64,000 nt of DNA from 34-65-8 sp046294735 (GCA_046294735.1 JBKBKB010000003.1:310001-374000), one strand, 5' to 3'; shown: positions 44,481 through 53,355, numbered from the stretch's first letter. Program-made: numbers and translations. Notes: generated from the sequence alone by a model not told the origin.

Positions 44481-45230
44481 ATGGGTTACGATAAAGGGCG
44501 CCGCGGCCGAGGCCGGGACAAGCGCGACGGTTTCGGTGAAGACGGTTTCGATCCGTTCGGCGGCCCCTCGGGCGGCTTTGGCGGCGACAGCTACGGCGGC
44601 GGGCGGGACCGTTTCGGCGGCGGCGGCGGAGGAGGCGGCGGCAGCCGTTTTGGCGGCGGTGACCGCGGTCCTGGCGGCGGCGCTCCGCGCGGCCCGGGTG
44701 CCGGCGCCGGTGCCGGAGGTGGCGGCTTCAGCCGTATGCCTGCCCAGGTCGTTGGGACCGGCAAGGGAACGGTCAAGTTCTTCAACTCGCAAAAAGGTTT
44801 CGGTTTCATTGCCCAGGATGGCGGCGGGGAGGACGTGTTTGTCCACATCAGCGCGGTCGAACGTGCCGGCCTTGAAGGCCTGGCCGAAGGGCAGGAGCTG
44901 CAGTTCAACCTGGTTGATCGGGGCGGCAAGGTCTCGGCGCAGGACCTGCAGGTAGTAGGCGACGTGATCGCGGTCGAATCCAAGCCGGCAGCGCCCCAGC
45001 GCGAGCTGACCGGTGAGCGGGTCACCGGCACGGTCAAGTTCTTCAACGGCACCAAGGGCTTCGGTTTCCTGGTGCGCGACGATGGCCAGCCCGATGCGTT
45101 CGTGCATATCAGCGCGGTCGAGCGCTCCGGCCTCGCTGGCCTGAACGAAGGCGAGCGTTACGAATTCGACCTCGAGGTCGATCGACGAGGCAAGCACTCG
45201 GCGGTCAATCTGGTGCGCGCGTCCGATTGA
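44481..45230 (+). CDS. double cold-shock-domain protein with glycine/arginine-rich N-terminus
   Basis: A 249-residue RNA-binding protein. The first 85 residues are glycine/arginine-rich (GRRGRGRDKRDGFG, then runs of G and a PRGPGAGAGAG part). Two cold-shock domains follow at about 92-160 and 182-249. Each has GTVKFFN, KGFGFI or KGFGFL (RNP1) and VFVHIS or AFVHIS (RNP2). The two domains differ and are separated by a 20-residue linker with ESKPAAPQRELTGE. RGG-like sequence plus two cold-shock domains suggests binding of longer single-stranded RNA or DNA. The 277-bp leader holds long-range complementarity (44289-44296 with 44366-44373). The gene seems to be a single-gene unit. Confidence 0.88.
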   Translation: MGYDKGRRGRGRDKRDGFGEDGFDPFGGPSGGFGGDSYGGGRDRFGGGGGGGGGSRFGGGDRGPGGGAPRGPGAGAGAGGGGFSRMPAQVVGTGKGTVKFFNSQKGFGFIAQDGGGEDVFVHISAVERAGLEGLAEGQELQFNLVDRGGKVSAQDLQVVGDVIAVESKPAAPQRELTGERVTGTVKFFNGTKGFGFLVRDDGQPDAFVHISAVERSGLAGLNEGERYEFDLEVDRRGKHSAVNLVRASD

Positions 45231-45357
45231 TTGCTTCTGTTCCGGCCCGGTCAATAACCGGTCCGGGCAGGACACCCAAACGCGGCAGGTGGCGGCTCGT
45301 CAGGGCCGCCATTTGTCGTTTCAAGACCAGAACACGAAACCAGCAGGAACACCGCTC

Positions 45358-46545
45358 ATGTCGATCACGCCCCTCATGCCCGTCTATCCCCGTTGCGGGG
45401 TGCGCCCGGTCCGCGGCGAGCATTGCCACCTGATCGACGAGGACGGCACCCGCTATCTCGATTTCGCCAGCGGGATTGCGGTCAACCTGCTCGGCCATAG
45501 CCACGCCGGGCTGATCGGGGCGATCCAGCAGCAGGCCGCCACCCTGATGCACGTCTCCAACCTCTATGGCAGCCCGCAGGGCGAGGCGCTGGCCCAGCGG
45601 CTGGTCGACCTGACCTTTGCCGACACCGTGTTCTTCACCAACTCCGGCGCCGAAGCGGTGGAGTGCGCGATCAAGACCGCGCGGGCCTATCATCAGGCGG
45701 GCGGCAATCCGGACCGGTACGAGCTGATTACCTTCACCAATGCTTTCCACGGCCGGACGATGGCAACGATCAGCGCCTCCAACCAGGACAAGATGCACAA
45801 GGGTTTCCTTCCGCTGCTGGCCGGCTTCAAGTACGTTGAGTTCGACGACCTGGCCGGCGCCGAGGCAGCGATCGGTCCGAATACGGCAGGCTTTTTGGTC
45901 GAGCCGATCCAGGGCGAGGGCGGCATTCGCCCGGCATCCGACGCATTCATGCACGGCCTGCGCGCGCTGGCAGACAAGCATGACCTGATGCTGGTGCTGG
46001 ACGAGGTCCAGTGCGGCGTTGCCCGCACCGGCAGGTTCTATGCGCACGAGCTGTACGGCGTTGAACCCGATATTCTCGCCACTGCCAAGGGCATCGGCGG
46101 CGGGTTCCCGCTCGGCGCGTGCCTGGCAACGGAAAAGGCCGCGCGCGGCATGGGGCTGGGCACCCACGGTTCCACTTACGGGGGCAATCCGCTGGCGATG
46201 GCGGCCGGGATGGCGGTTCTCGATGCGGTTGCCAACGACGAATTTCTCGCCGCAGTGACCGAAAAGGGCGAGCGGATCCGCACCCGCCTGGACCAGTTCA
46301 TCGGCAACTATCCCGACCTGTTCGAACTGGTCCGCGGGCACGGCCTGATGCTGGGCCTGAAGATGAAGGTCGAAAGCCGCCCGTTCTATGTTCACTTGCG
46401 TGACAACCACCAGCTGCTGACTGTGGCTGCGGGCGACAACACGCTGCGCATCCTGCCGCCGCTGGTGATTGGCGATGCCGAGATCGACGAGTTCTTCGAC
46501 AAGCTCTCTGCCGGGGCGGCGAGTTTCGAGGTCGCGGCGGGATGA
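45358..46545 (+). CDS. argD: acetylornithine aminotransferase
   Basis: ArgD of 395 residues, the PLP-dependent aminotransferase of arginine synthesis (can also act on succinyl-diaminopimelate). Motifs are NSGAEAVECAIKTAR, LVLDEVQCGVARTGR and the lysine loop ATAKGIGGGFPLGA. The start is the ATG at 45358, and the preceding frame to 45289 is not conserved. It overlaps argF by 4 bp (ATGA), so argD-argF form a unit. Some aminotransferases in this group work on putrescine or GABA, but the neighbour argF makes the arginine role nearly certain. Confidence 0.95.
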   Translation: MSITPLMPVYPRCGVRPVRGEHCHLIDEDGTRYLDFASGIAVNLLGHSHAGLIGAIQQQAATLMHVSNLYGSPQGEALAQRLVDLTFADTVFFTNSGAEAVECAIKTARAYHQAGGNPDRYELITFTNAFHGRTMATISASNQDKMHKGFLPLLAGFKYVEFDDLAGAEAAIGPNTAGFLVEPIQGEGGIRPASDAFMHGLRALADKHDLMLVLDEVQCGVARTGRFYAHELYGVEPDILATAKGIGGGFPLGACLATEKAARGMGLGTHGSTYGGNPLAMAAGMAVLDAVANDEFLAAVTEKGERIRTRLDQFIGNYPDLFELVRGHGLMLGLKMKVESRPFYVHLRDNHQLLTVAAGDNTLRILPPLVIGDAEIDEFFDKLSAGAASFEVAAG

Positions 46546-47474
46546 GCGGCCTGCGGCATTTCCTCGACCTGGCCGACGCCGGGGTCGATGCGCTGGCGGC
46601 GATCCAGAACGATGCGGTGACGCGCAAGGCCGCCCGGGCCGGCTGGCCCAAGGGGCGTCCCGATGCCGACGCGCCGCTGGCCGGGCACGTGCTGGCGATG
46701 ATCTTCGAGAAGAGCTCGACCCGCACTCGGGTCAGCTTCGATATCGCCATGCGCCAGCTGGGCGGGTCTGCCCTGATCCTCGATTCGGCCAGCAGCCAGC
46801 TGGGGCGCGGGGAAACCATCGCCGATACTGCGCGGGTCCTCAGCCGGATGGTCGATGCGATCATGATCCGTACCGACGACCACGCCAAGGCGGAAGAACT
46901 GGCGCGCTACGCCCACGTGCCGGTTATCAACGGCCTGACCGAACGCTCGCACCCGTGCCAGATCGTGGCCGATATCCAGACCGTGCTCGAGTGCGGCAAG
47001 CCCCTACCCGGGCTGGAGCTGGCGTGGTTCGGGGATGGGAACAATGTCCTGCACTCAATCATTGAGGCGGCCGGGCTGTTCCAGTTCAATGTGCGGGTGG
47101 CGACGCCCGCAGGGTTCGAGCCCGATTCGGCTTTCGTAATCGAGGCACGGGCCCGCGGTGCGCGGATTACCCTGACCCAGGATGCCGGACAGGCCGCTGC
47201 CGGGGCAGATGTGCTGGTCACCGACACCTGGATCTCGATGGGGCAGGCCCACGCCGAGGACAAGCTGGCGGCGATGCAGCCCTACCGGGTCGATGCGGCC
47301 CTGTTGGCGCGGGCGAAGCCGGATGCAATCTTCCTGCATTGCCTGCCCGCCCATGTCGGCGACGAAGTGAGCGAAGAGGTATTCGAAGGCCCGCAGTCGC
47401 GCGTGTTCGACGAGGCAGAGAACCGGATTCATGCGCAGAAGTCGATCCTGCTGTGGAGCCTTGGCCGGCTTTGA
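46542..47474 (+). CDS. argF: ornithine carbamoyltransferase
   Basis: ArgF of 310 residues, which joins carbamoyl phosphate to ornithine to make citrulline. The phosphate-binding motif SSTRTRVSFDIA is at about 54-65, HPCQIVADIQT later, and the ornithine loop FLHCLPAHVGDEVSEEVFEG near 265. It overlaps argD by 4 bp. A 15-bp tandem repeat follows its stop codon immediately. Confidence 0.97.
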   Translation: MSGLRHFLDLADAGVDALAAIQNDAVTRKAARAGWPKGRPDADAPLAGHVLAMIFEKSSTRTRVSFDIAMRQLGGSALILDSASSQLGRGETIADTARVLSRMVDAIMIRTDDHAKAEELARYAHVPVINGLTERSHPCQIVADIQTVLECGKPLPGLELAWFGDGNNVLHSIIEAAGLFQFNVRVATPAGFEPDSAFVIEARARGARITLTQDAGQAAAGADVLVTDTWISMGQAHAEDKLAAMQPYRVDAALLARAKPDAIFLHCLPAHVGDEVSEEVFEGPQSRVFDEAENRIHAQKSILLWSLGRL

Positions 47475-47475
47475 G

Positions 47476-47530
47476 CAGGCAGGGCACAACAAGGCAGGGC
47501 ACAACAAGGCAGGGCACAGCAAGGCAGGGG
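47476..47530 (+). repeat. 15-bp direct tandem repeat, 3.7 copies, between argF and hslO
   Basis: The unit AAGGCAGGGCACAAC occurs at 47476-47490 (first base changed), 47491-47505 and 47506-47520 (one base changed), and partly at 47521-47530. It begins one base after the argF stop codon. The unit length is a multiple of three and it reads through as repeated A-G-H-N-K in the hslO frame. The copies are nearly identical, which points to recent slippage. Confidence 0.85.
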
Positions 47531-47556
47531 TTTCACGGCGGTGCAGCAGAGCCCAT

Positions 47557-48459
47557 ATGGCCACGATGACCGGACAAACCGAAACCCGTTCCGACCAGGT
47601 TCTTTCGTTCGTGGTTCCCGCCCGCAGCGCACGCGGCCGGATCGTGCGGCTTGATGCCGTGCTCGACGAAATCCTCGCCGCGCATGACTATCCGCCGGCA
47701 ATCGCACACCTGCTGGCCGAAGCCCTGGTGCTGGCGGCGCTGATCGGCAGTCTGATCAAGGACGACGAGGGGCAGATGACGATGCAGGCGCAGACCGAGG
47801 CAGGCGCGGTGCGCCTGCTGGTGGCCGACTACCGCGCCGGCGAGCTGCGCGGCTACGCCGATTTCGATACCGACCGCGTGGTGGAGCTGGGTGCAAACCC
47901 CTCGCTGTTCGCGCTGTTCGGGCGCGGCTATCTGGCGATTACCTTCGACCTTGCCGGGAACGGCGGGCGCTATCAGGGGGTGGTGCCGCTGGAAGGGGAA
48001 TCACTGGCCGAAGCCTGCCAGAGCTATTTTGCCCAGTCGGAGCAAGTGCCGACCATGATCCGGATCGCGGTCAAACGGCAGCAGGGGCATTGCATTGCCG
48101 GGGGCTTGCTGGCGCAGCATCTGCCCGATGGCGAGGAGGGGCGTGAGCGTCTCCATGTCCGGTTCGACGATCCGGAATGGGAGCATATTGCCGTGCTGGC
48201 AGGCAGCATTCGGCACGAGGAGCTAATTGACCGGTCGCTGACGCTGGAAGAGATCGCCTGGCGCCTGTTCCATGAGGAAGACGAGGTGCGGATCGTGGTG
48301 GGGGGCACGCTGGGCAAGGGATGCCGTTGTTCCGTCGCCCATTTCGAATCGGTTATCCAGCGCTTCCCGGCCAAGGACCAGGCGGAAATGCGCAATCCGA
48401 ATGGGCACATCATGGTCGATTGTGCGTTTTGTTCGAAAGTATTCCAGCTGTCCCTCTAA
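47557..48459 (+). CDS. hslO: Hsp33 redox-regulated chaperone
   Basis: HslO (Hsp33) of 300 residues, a holdase activated by oxidation. The N-terminal substrate domain (about 10-230) and the C-terminal redox switch with CRCS...CAFC (the four zinc-binding cysteines, CxC and CxxC) are intact. The start is the ATG at 47557 (ATG at 47566 is an alternative); the frame is open through the tandem repeat upstream, so a longer start in principle exists but has no ribosome site. It follows argF by about 80 bp in the same direction. Confidence 0.93.
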   Translation: MATMTGQTETRSDQVLSFVVPARSARGRIVRLDAVLDEILAAHDYPPAIAHLLAEALVLAALIGSLIKDDEGQMTMQAQTEAGAVRLLVADYRAGELRGYADFDTDRVVELGANPSLFALFGRGYLAITFDLAGNGGRYQGVVPLEGESLAEACQSYFAQSEQVPTMIRIAVKRQQGHCIAGGLLAQHLPDGEEGRERLHVRFDDPEWEHIAVLAGSIRHEELIDRSLTLEEIAWRLFHEEDEVRIVVGGTLGKGCRCSVAHFESVIQRFPAKDQAEMRNPNGHIMVDCAFCSKVFQLSL

Positions 48460-48567
48460 ACCTGACCTTGTGAACGTTTTGTCGCTGGTAACGAACGGTT
48501 CATCGTATGTCATGAATAAGCGCGGGCAATTGCGGCAGGAATGCCTGCATCAACCAGAGGGCTCTCA

Positions 48568-48978
48568 ATGGGAATTAGCAAACGGCAGACGGTGGCAGCC
48601 GCGACCGGGCTGGCGGCGGCAGCGCTGCTGGTCCTGCCGGCAAACGCCGAGGCACCGAACCTGGCCATGCTCGACCGGCTTGAGCGGGGCGAGTGGCTGA
48701 TACGTTTCCGCGACAGCGGTGATCAGAGGCGGGTCTGCCTGCGTACAGGGCGCGAGATGATTCAGCTTCGGCATACCGGTGGCGAATGCAGCCGCTACAT
48801 CGTTGAAGACGGTGCCGGGCAGGTGACTGTCCAGTATTCCTGCCCTGGTAACAACTATGGCCGGACCAGCATCCGCCGCGAATCGGCTTCGCTCGCGCAG
48901 ATCGAAAGCCAGGGTATTGCAGACGGCAAGCCGTTTCAATTCACGGCCGAAGCACGCCGGGTCGGGGCCTGTCGCTGA
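48568..48978 (+). CDS. small exported protein, DUF3617-like
   Basis: A 136-residue exported protein from the ATG at 48568, eight bases after GAGGG. The signal peptide ends near ANAEAP (residue 27). The mature part starts with a short WLIRFRDSGDQRRVCLRTGREM segment, then three further cysteines (GGECSRYIV, VQYSCPGNN, VGACR). The pattern of paired cysteines and beta-strands resembles the DUF3617 family of periplasmic proteins. I have no function. It stands alone between hslO and queC. Confidence 0.5.
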   Translation: MGISKRQTVAAATGLAAAALLVLPANAEAPNLAMLDRLERGEWLIRFRDSGDQRRVCLRTGREMIQLRHTGGECSRYIVEDGAGQVTVQYSCPGNNYGRTSIRRESASLAQIESQGIADGKPFQFTAEARRVGACR

Positions 48979-49074
48979 CATCTGATCGCGGGCGCCCACA
49001 ACTCGTTGCCTGGACGCTGGCCCCGTCATGCTGACCCATTGCCGCAGCCTGCGAAAGCCAGTAGCCGGGCAGTC

Positions 49075-49776
49075 ATGCAAGGTCGCAACTCAGAGGTTCA
49101 GCCTGGAGCGGTAGTTCTGCTTTCTGGCGGGCTCGATTCGATGGTTTCGGCCGGCCTCGCCCGCGAGCAGGGGTTCACGATTCAGGCGCTGACAATCGAT
49201 TACAATCAGCGGCACCGGATCGAGATCGCCTCTGCCCGCAGAATCGCCGATCGCTTGCAGTGTCAGCGCCACGTCGTGCTGCCGTTGGACTTGCGGCAGT
49301 TCGGCGGCTCCGCGCTGACCGACGACATCGCGGTGCCTACCGGCGGGGTGGGTACTGACATCCCGATCACTTATGTGCCAGCCCGGAATATTGTGTTCCT
49401 CTCGCTCACCCTGGCATGGGCCGAGGCCCTGAGGATACGTGACATCTTCATCGGGGTGAATGCGCTCGACTATTCTGGCTATCCTGACTGCCGGCCGGAA
49501 TTCATCGCCAGCTTCGTGGAAATGGCGCGTTTGGGCACCAAGGCAGGGGTTGATGGCGAACCGTTTCGCATCCACGCCCCGCTCCAGCACATGAGCAAGG
49601 CGGACATTGCGCGTGAGGCAGCGCGGCTCGGGCTTGATCCGGGAATGAGCTGGTCCTGCTATGCGCCAACTGCGGATGGGCGTGCATGCGGGCTATGCGA
49701 TAGCTGCCGCTTGCGTCAGAAGGGTTTTGCAGAAGCGGGCCTGGTTGATCCGACCAGTTATGCCGTCACGATCTGA
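49075..49776 (+). CDS. queC: 7-cyano-7-deazaguanine synthase
   Basis: QueC of 233 residues, which turns carboxy-deazaguanine into preQ0 with ATP and ammonia for the queuosine tRNA modification. The PP-loop motif LLSGGLDSM is at residues 14-22. The zinc-site cysteines are in SWSCYAPTADGRACGLCDSCRLRQKGF, and the ammonia/substrate part in NAIVF-like ARNIVFLSLTLAWAEAL. The start is the ATG at 49075, although the ribosome site is weak. No other queuosine gene is in the window. It lies 15 bp before an MFS transporter gene. Confidence 0.94.
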   Translation: MQGRNSEVQPGAVVLLSGGLDSMVSAGLAREQGFTIQALTIDYNQRHRIEIASARRIADRLQCQRHVVLPLDLRQFGGSALTDDIAVPTGGVGTDIPITYVPARNIVFLSLTLAWAEALRIRDIFIGVNALDYSGYPDCRPEFIASFVEMARLGTKAGVDGEPFRIHAPLQHMSKADIAREAARLGLDPGMSWSCYAPTADGRACGLCDSCRLRQKGFAEAGLVDPTSYAVTI

Positions 49777-49791
49777 ACAGGGAGAAGCAAT

Positions 49792-51387
49792 GTGGCCGAA
49801 CCGGGCGCCGTAGACACCGATACGAACAAGGCCAGCGGGTACAGCTGGTATGTTCTCGGCGTGCTGGTGGTGGTTTACATCCTCAACTTTGTCGACCGGC
49901 AGATCATCTCGATCTTGGCGGTGGATATCAAGCGCGACCTGGACCTAACTGACAGTGACATGGGTTTTTTGGGCGGCGCTGCATTCGCTGTTTTCTACGC
50001 GTTGTTCGGGATCCCGCTCGGGCGACTGGCGGACAACTGGAACCGGGTCAGGCTGCTCAGCATCGGGCTGGCGCTCTGGTCGACCATGACTGCGCTGTCC
50101 GGTTTTGCCCGCGATCAGCTGACCCTGACTCTGGCCCGGATGGGGGTGGGGATCGGGGAGGCCACTGCCAGTCCGACTGCCTATTCGCTGATCTCGGACT
50201 ATTTCCCGAAGCGGCAGAGGGCGACAGCGATCGCGATCTATTCATCGGGGCTCTATATCGGCGGCGGGATTTCTCTGTTTATCGGGGCAGAGATTGTCCA
50301 GGGCTGGAACGCGGCCTATCCGGCGAGCGGCCCGCTCGGGCTGGTGGGCTGGCAGGCGGCATTCCTTGCAGTCGGGGTTCCGGGGATATTGGTGGCGCTG
50401 TGGGTATCGTCGCTGCGCGAGCCGGTGCGCGGGGCGATGGATGGCGTCGTCAGCCCGTCCTCCCCCACGCCGTTTACGGAGTTCTTTGCCGACCTCTCGA
50501 CCATTGTTCCGCCCTTTACCTTGCTGGGCGCGTGGCGTCGTGGCCCGATCGCCTTCCTGATCAACCTGGCGGTGGCCGGGCTGCTCAGCCTGTTTGCATG
50601 GGTGATGATTGGCCTGACTGGCAACCTGCCCCAGTGGTCAGCCGTCGCTCTCGGTTACTATGCGGTGTTCTCGTGGGCCTGTGTACTGCGGGAGAAGGAT
50701 CCGCCCACTTTCCGGCTTATCTGGGGTACGCCCGCGTTCGTCTGCACGACACTCGGGTACGGCTTGGTCGCACTAACAGCCTATGCCCTGGCGTTCTGGT
50801 CACCACCTTATGCGGAGCAGGTGCTGGGGCTCCCCAAATCCCAGCTGGCATTCGTCTTGGGTGGCTCTGGCGCACTGAGCGGTTTTGTCGGCGTGATTCT
50901 TGGCGGCCGGGTGGCCGATGCCCTGCGGGCTCGCAATCCAAGTGGCCGTATCCTGGTCATTCTGTTCGGCATCCTGGCACCTGCCGTGCCGATCTTAATC
51001 GGCTATTCAACGGACAATGTAGTGCTGTTCTACATGATGAATTTCGTCGCCGGGCTGTGCGGCGCGGCGGCGCTTGGTGCGGCCGCAGCGACCACACAGG
51101 ATCTTGTTCTACCCCGGATGCGCGGGACAGCCACGGCGTCGTTCTTTCTCGGGACTACGCTGGTGGGTTTGTGCTTCGGACCTTATCTGGTCGGCCAGAT
51201 CTCCGACCTTAGCGGCACAATAGTCGACGGGAAGCTGATTGGAGACCTGCGGACCGGGATCCTGTCCCTAGTCGGGGTGGTGCCGGTGGCGGTCCTGCTG
51301 CTGCTCTATGCCTACCGTGCGGTGCCTCAGGCGGAAGCTACCCTGCTCCAGCGTTCCGGCGAAAAGGCGAAGGTGGCCCGAGCCTAG
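49792..51387 (+). CDS. MFS transporter (spinster-type)
   Basis: A 531-residue major facilitator with about twelve membrane helices. The first helix has YVLGVLVVVYILNFVDRQIISILA, the typical opening of the spinster-like group, and the first loop holds GRLADNWNRVRLLSIGLALWSTMTALSG (motif A). A longer cytoplasmic loop separates the halves (about 205-235). The start is a GTG at 49792, and GGGAGAA precedes it by a few bases. It is 15 bp after queC, so it may be co-transcribed. In sphingomonads such transporters export or import hydrophobic or acidic compounds; the substrate here is unknown. Its stop overlaps the sodC stop (convergent). Confidence 0.85.
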   Translation: MAEPGAVDTDTNKASGYSWYVLGVLVVVYILNFVDRQIISILAVDIKRDLDLTDSDMGFLGGAAFAVFYALFGIPLGRLADNWNRVRLLSIGLALWSTMTALSGFARDQLTLTLARMGVGIGEATASPTAYSLISDYFPKRQRATAIAIYSSGLYIGGGISLFIGAEIVQGWNAAYPASGPLGLVGWQAAFLAVGVPGILVALWVSSLREPVRGAMDGVVSPSSPTPFTEFFADLSTIVPPFTLLGAWRRGPIAFLINLAVAGLLSLFAWVMIGLTGNLPQWSAVALGYYAVFSWACVLREKDPPTFRLIWGTPAFVCTTLGYGLVALTAYALAFWSPPYAEQVLGLPKSQLAFVLGGSGALSGFVGVILGGRVADALRARNPSGRILVILFGILAPAVPILIGYSTDNVVLFYMMNFVAGLCGAAALGAAAATTQDLVLPRMRGTATASFFLGTTLVGLCFGPYLVGQISDLSGTIVDGKLIGDLRTGILSLVGVVPVAVLLLLYAYRAVPQAEATLLQRSGEKAKVARA

Positions 51388-51926
51388 CTCTGCTTGATCA
51401 CTCCGCAGGCCGCACGCGCGCCGGCATTGCCGGTCGGATCGGTGCGGTAATCGTCCGCATCGGCATGAATGACGATGGCAGTTCCGTCTGCGTCAAATAT
51501 CCAGTTTTCGATTTCGGCACGGGTGCCGGGCAGTTCAACGGTAAGAGTAGCGGTCTGACGCTGGTCGAAGACAAGGTTGGGCATGTCCCCCACATGGGCA
51601 CCGCCCGCCGCATCCTTGCCGTGGGCCCGGCCGAGCGGGTTGAGATGACCTCCGGCTGACATGAAGTCAGGCTGGGTGCACTCACCCTTGGTATGGAGAT
51701 GGAACCCCCGCTGTCCGGCGGGAAGCCCGGTTGCAGCGATTGCCAGAGTCACCCGATCACCGCTTGCCACAATCTGCGCGGTGCCGGCTGGCATGCCGTT
51801 CGACAGAACCAGATTGGCGGAACCGATCCGCTCGGTTGGCACCTCGGACAGCGTCGAACAGCCTGCAGCGCCGATGAGGATCAGACCCAGGGAGAGGGAG
51901 TGGCGAGTCGCGCGGGCGGGTTGCAT
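51384..51926 (-). CDS. sodC: lipoprotein Cu,Zn superoxide dismutase
   Basis: A 180-residue superoxide dismutase of the Cu/Zn type. From the ATG at 51926 the N-terminus is a lipoprotein signal (ATRHSLSLGLILIGAAGC, lipobox cysteine C23), so the enzyme should sit in the periplasm on a membrane. Metal ligands are in GFHLHTKGECTQPDF, GGHLNPLGRAHGKDAAGGAHVGDMPN and IVIHADADDYRTDPTGNAGARAACGVI. AAGGAA lies before the ATG. It converges with the MFS gene, with four bases of overlap, and is followed upstream by the ompA-like terminator at 51974. Confidence 0.95.
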   Translation of the reverse strand: MQPARATRHSLSLGLILIGAAGCSTLSEVPTERIGSANLVLSNGMPAGTAQIVASGDRVTLAIAATGLPAGQRGFHLHTKGECTQPDFMSAGGHLNPLGRAHGKDAAGGAHVGDMPNLVFDQRQTATLTVELPGTRAEIENWIFDADGTAIVIHADADDYRTDPTGNAGARAACGVIKQS

Positions 51927-51973
51927 GGACGGTTCCTTTTCCGGTGGCAGTTTAAACATAGAACAACCCCAAC

Positions 51974-52003
51974 GAAAAAGGGGCCGGATTGCTCCGGCCC
52001 CTT
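51974..52003 (-). terminator. terminator of the OmpA-like gene
   Basis: A perfect 11-bp stem (51978-51988 with 51993-52003, loop TTGC). Read on the minus strand it is followed by TTTTTC. It lies 25 bp after the stop of the OmpA-like gene at 52029. Confidence 0.88.
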
Positions 52004-52028
52004 ATCGAATTTTCCGCTGTAGGAAAAC

Positions 52029-53162
52029 TTACATGCCCGAGTTCGGACCGTAAGTGATTTCCACGCGGCGGTTCTGCAGTTCGCGAACGCCGTCGGCCGT
52101 CGGGACACGCGGCTGGGTTTCACCGAAGCCCTGGCTGCTGATCACACCACCTGGGATGCCGCGCCCGGTCAGATACTGCCGGACCGAGGCGTTGCGGCGC
52201 TCGGACAGGCCCTGATTGTAGCGGGCTGCACCCGAGCGGTCAGCGTGGCCGGCCAGCATGACCGACGCGGTGCCGCAGTTGCGGTAAGCCGACACGGCGT
52301 TGTCAAGAATGGTTGCCGCTTCCGGAGTGATGTCCGCGCGATCCCAGTCGAAGAACACGATGTACGGGCCCTTGTTGCAAGCTGCCACTGGCGGCGGCGG
52401 CGGCGGGGGAGGGGGCGGCGGCGGCGGCGGCGGCGGCGGGGGCGGCGGGGGCGGCGGGGGCGCAGTTTCACCACCGAAGTTGTAGGTCAGCGTCCCGAGG
52501 ATTGAGTGCGACCGCATCCGTGTTTCGAGGTCGCGACCGATCGTGTCGACCAGATTGATCTTCTCGGCGCTGAAGTAACGGTAACGCAGGCCGACGTCCC
52601 AGTTGTCACTGATCGGCGCACGAATACCGGCCAAGGCCTGCCAGGCGAACCCGCTGTCCGAATCATCGAACGCGCCCGGCCCGGAAGCATCGATGGTTGC
52701 ATCGATTGCGACGCGGGCAACACCGACACCACCGCCCACGAAGCCCTGAAGACCGTCATCGGGACCGAAGTCGAACAGGCCATTGATCATGAACGTCAGG
52801 GCATTGATTTCGCCCCGGGTATCGAACTGACCGCTGCGCGCCAAACCACCAGGGTTGCTGGTCGGGCTGGCCTGCACGCCGACCGAGTCGACACGGAGCG
52901 AGTCGAGATCAGCGGCACGATAGCTGGCTTCGGCTTCGAGGCGGAATGGGCCGAAGTCGTAACCGACGATACCGCCAAAGTCGTAGCCGGTGTCGGCGTC
53001 GATCTTGATGTTGTCGACACCAGAGCCATTGACCTCGAAAGCGGGGTCTTCGACCAGCATCGGGCCACCACCGAGTTCGATATACCATTGGCCATCACGG
53101 GCGAGAGCAGGCGAAGCAAGAGCCGTTGAGGCCAGTGCCAAGCCAATCACGAGGTTCCGCAT
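52029..53162 (-). CDS. OmpA family outer-membrane protein with polyproline hinge
   Basis: A 377-residue OmpA-like protein. A signal peptide ends near ALA-RD (residue 22). A beta-barrel of about 200 residues follows with alternating strands (WYIELGGGPMLVED, GYDFGGIVGYDFGPFRLEAEASY, FMINGLFDFG, GLRYRYFSAEK, ILGTLTYNFGG). Then comes an uninterrupted run of 24 prolines (encoded by 52389-52460) as a hinge. The C-terminal OmpA domain binds peptidoglycan, with FFDWDRADITPEAATILDNA and AGHADRSGAARYNQGLSERRNASVRQYL. It anchors the outer membrane to the cell wall. AGGGGA precedes the ATG. A possible promoter is at 53209-53237. Confidence 0.92.
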   Translation of the reverse strand: MRNLVIGLALASTALASPALARDGQWYIELGGGPMLVEDPAFEVNGSGVDNIKIDADTGYDFGGIVGYDFGPFRLEAEASYRAADLDSLRVDSVGVQASPTSNPGGLARSGQFDTRGEINALTFMINGLFDFGPDDGLQGFVGGGVGVARVAIDATIDASGPGAFDDSDSGFAWQALAGIRAPISDNWDVGLRYRYFSAEKINLVDTIGRDLETRMRSHSILGTLTYNFGGETAPPPPPPPPPPPPPPPPPPPPPPPPVAACNKGPYIVFFDWDRADITPEAATILDNAVSAYRNCGTASVMLAGHADRSGAARYNQGLSERRNASVRQYLTGRGIPGGVISSQGFGETQPRVPTADGVRELQNRRVEITYGPNSGM

Positions 53163-53208
53163 TATGTAATTCCCCTTTTAGCGAAAAATGTAACCACCGA
53201 GCAGATGT

Positions 53209-53237
53209 TTTCTAACTTTTCCACCTATCGGAAGCAA
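53209..53237 (-). promoter_or_regulatory. candidate sigma-70-type promoter of the OmpA-like gene
   Basis: On the minus strand TTGCTT (53237-53232) and TAGAAA (53214-53209) are separated by exactly 17 bases, about 47 bp before the ATG at 53162. The spacing and position fit; the -35 and -10 hexamers match only in part. There is nothing else in the 193 bp between the two genes that I can assign. Confidence 0.35.
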
Positions 53238-53355
53238 GCGACCATTAGGCCGAAAGTGTTGCAAGAATGCCTCGAAATCCACCCCATGAGAATGGAAAAC
53301 GGTTCAATTCTCGCTTCCCTTTGCCTCCAACGCCCCGAAAGTCAAACGGTTCCGT

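Noticed and set aside
45242..45266. Hairpin after the cold-shock gene as terminator
   Set aside because: The stem has a mismatch and no T-run follows on either strand, so it cannot be claimed as an intrinsic terminator.
52389..52460. GC-rich repeat as CRISPR or simple insertion
   Set aside because: It is a coding polyproline tract in frame within an OmpA-like protein with intact flanking domains.
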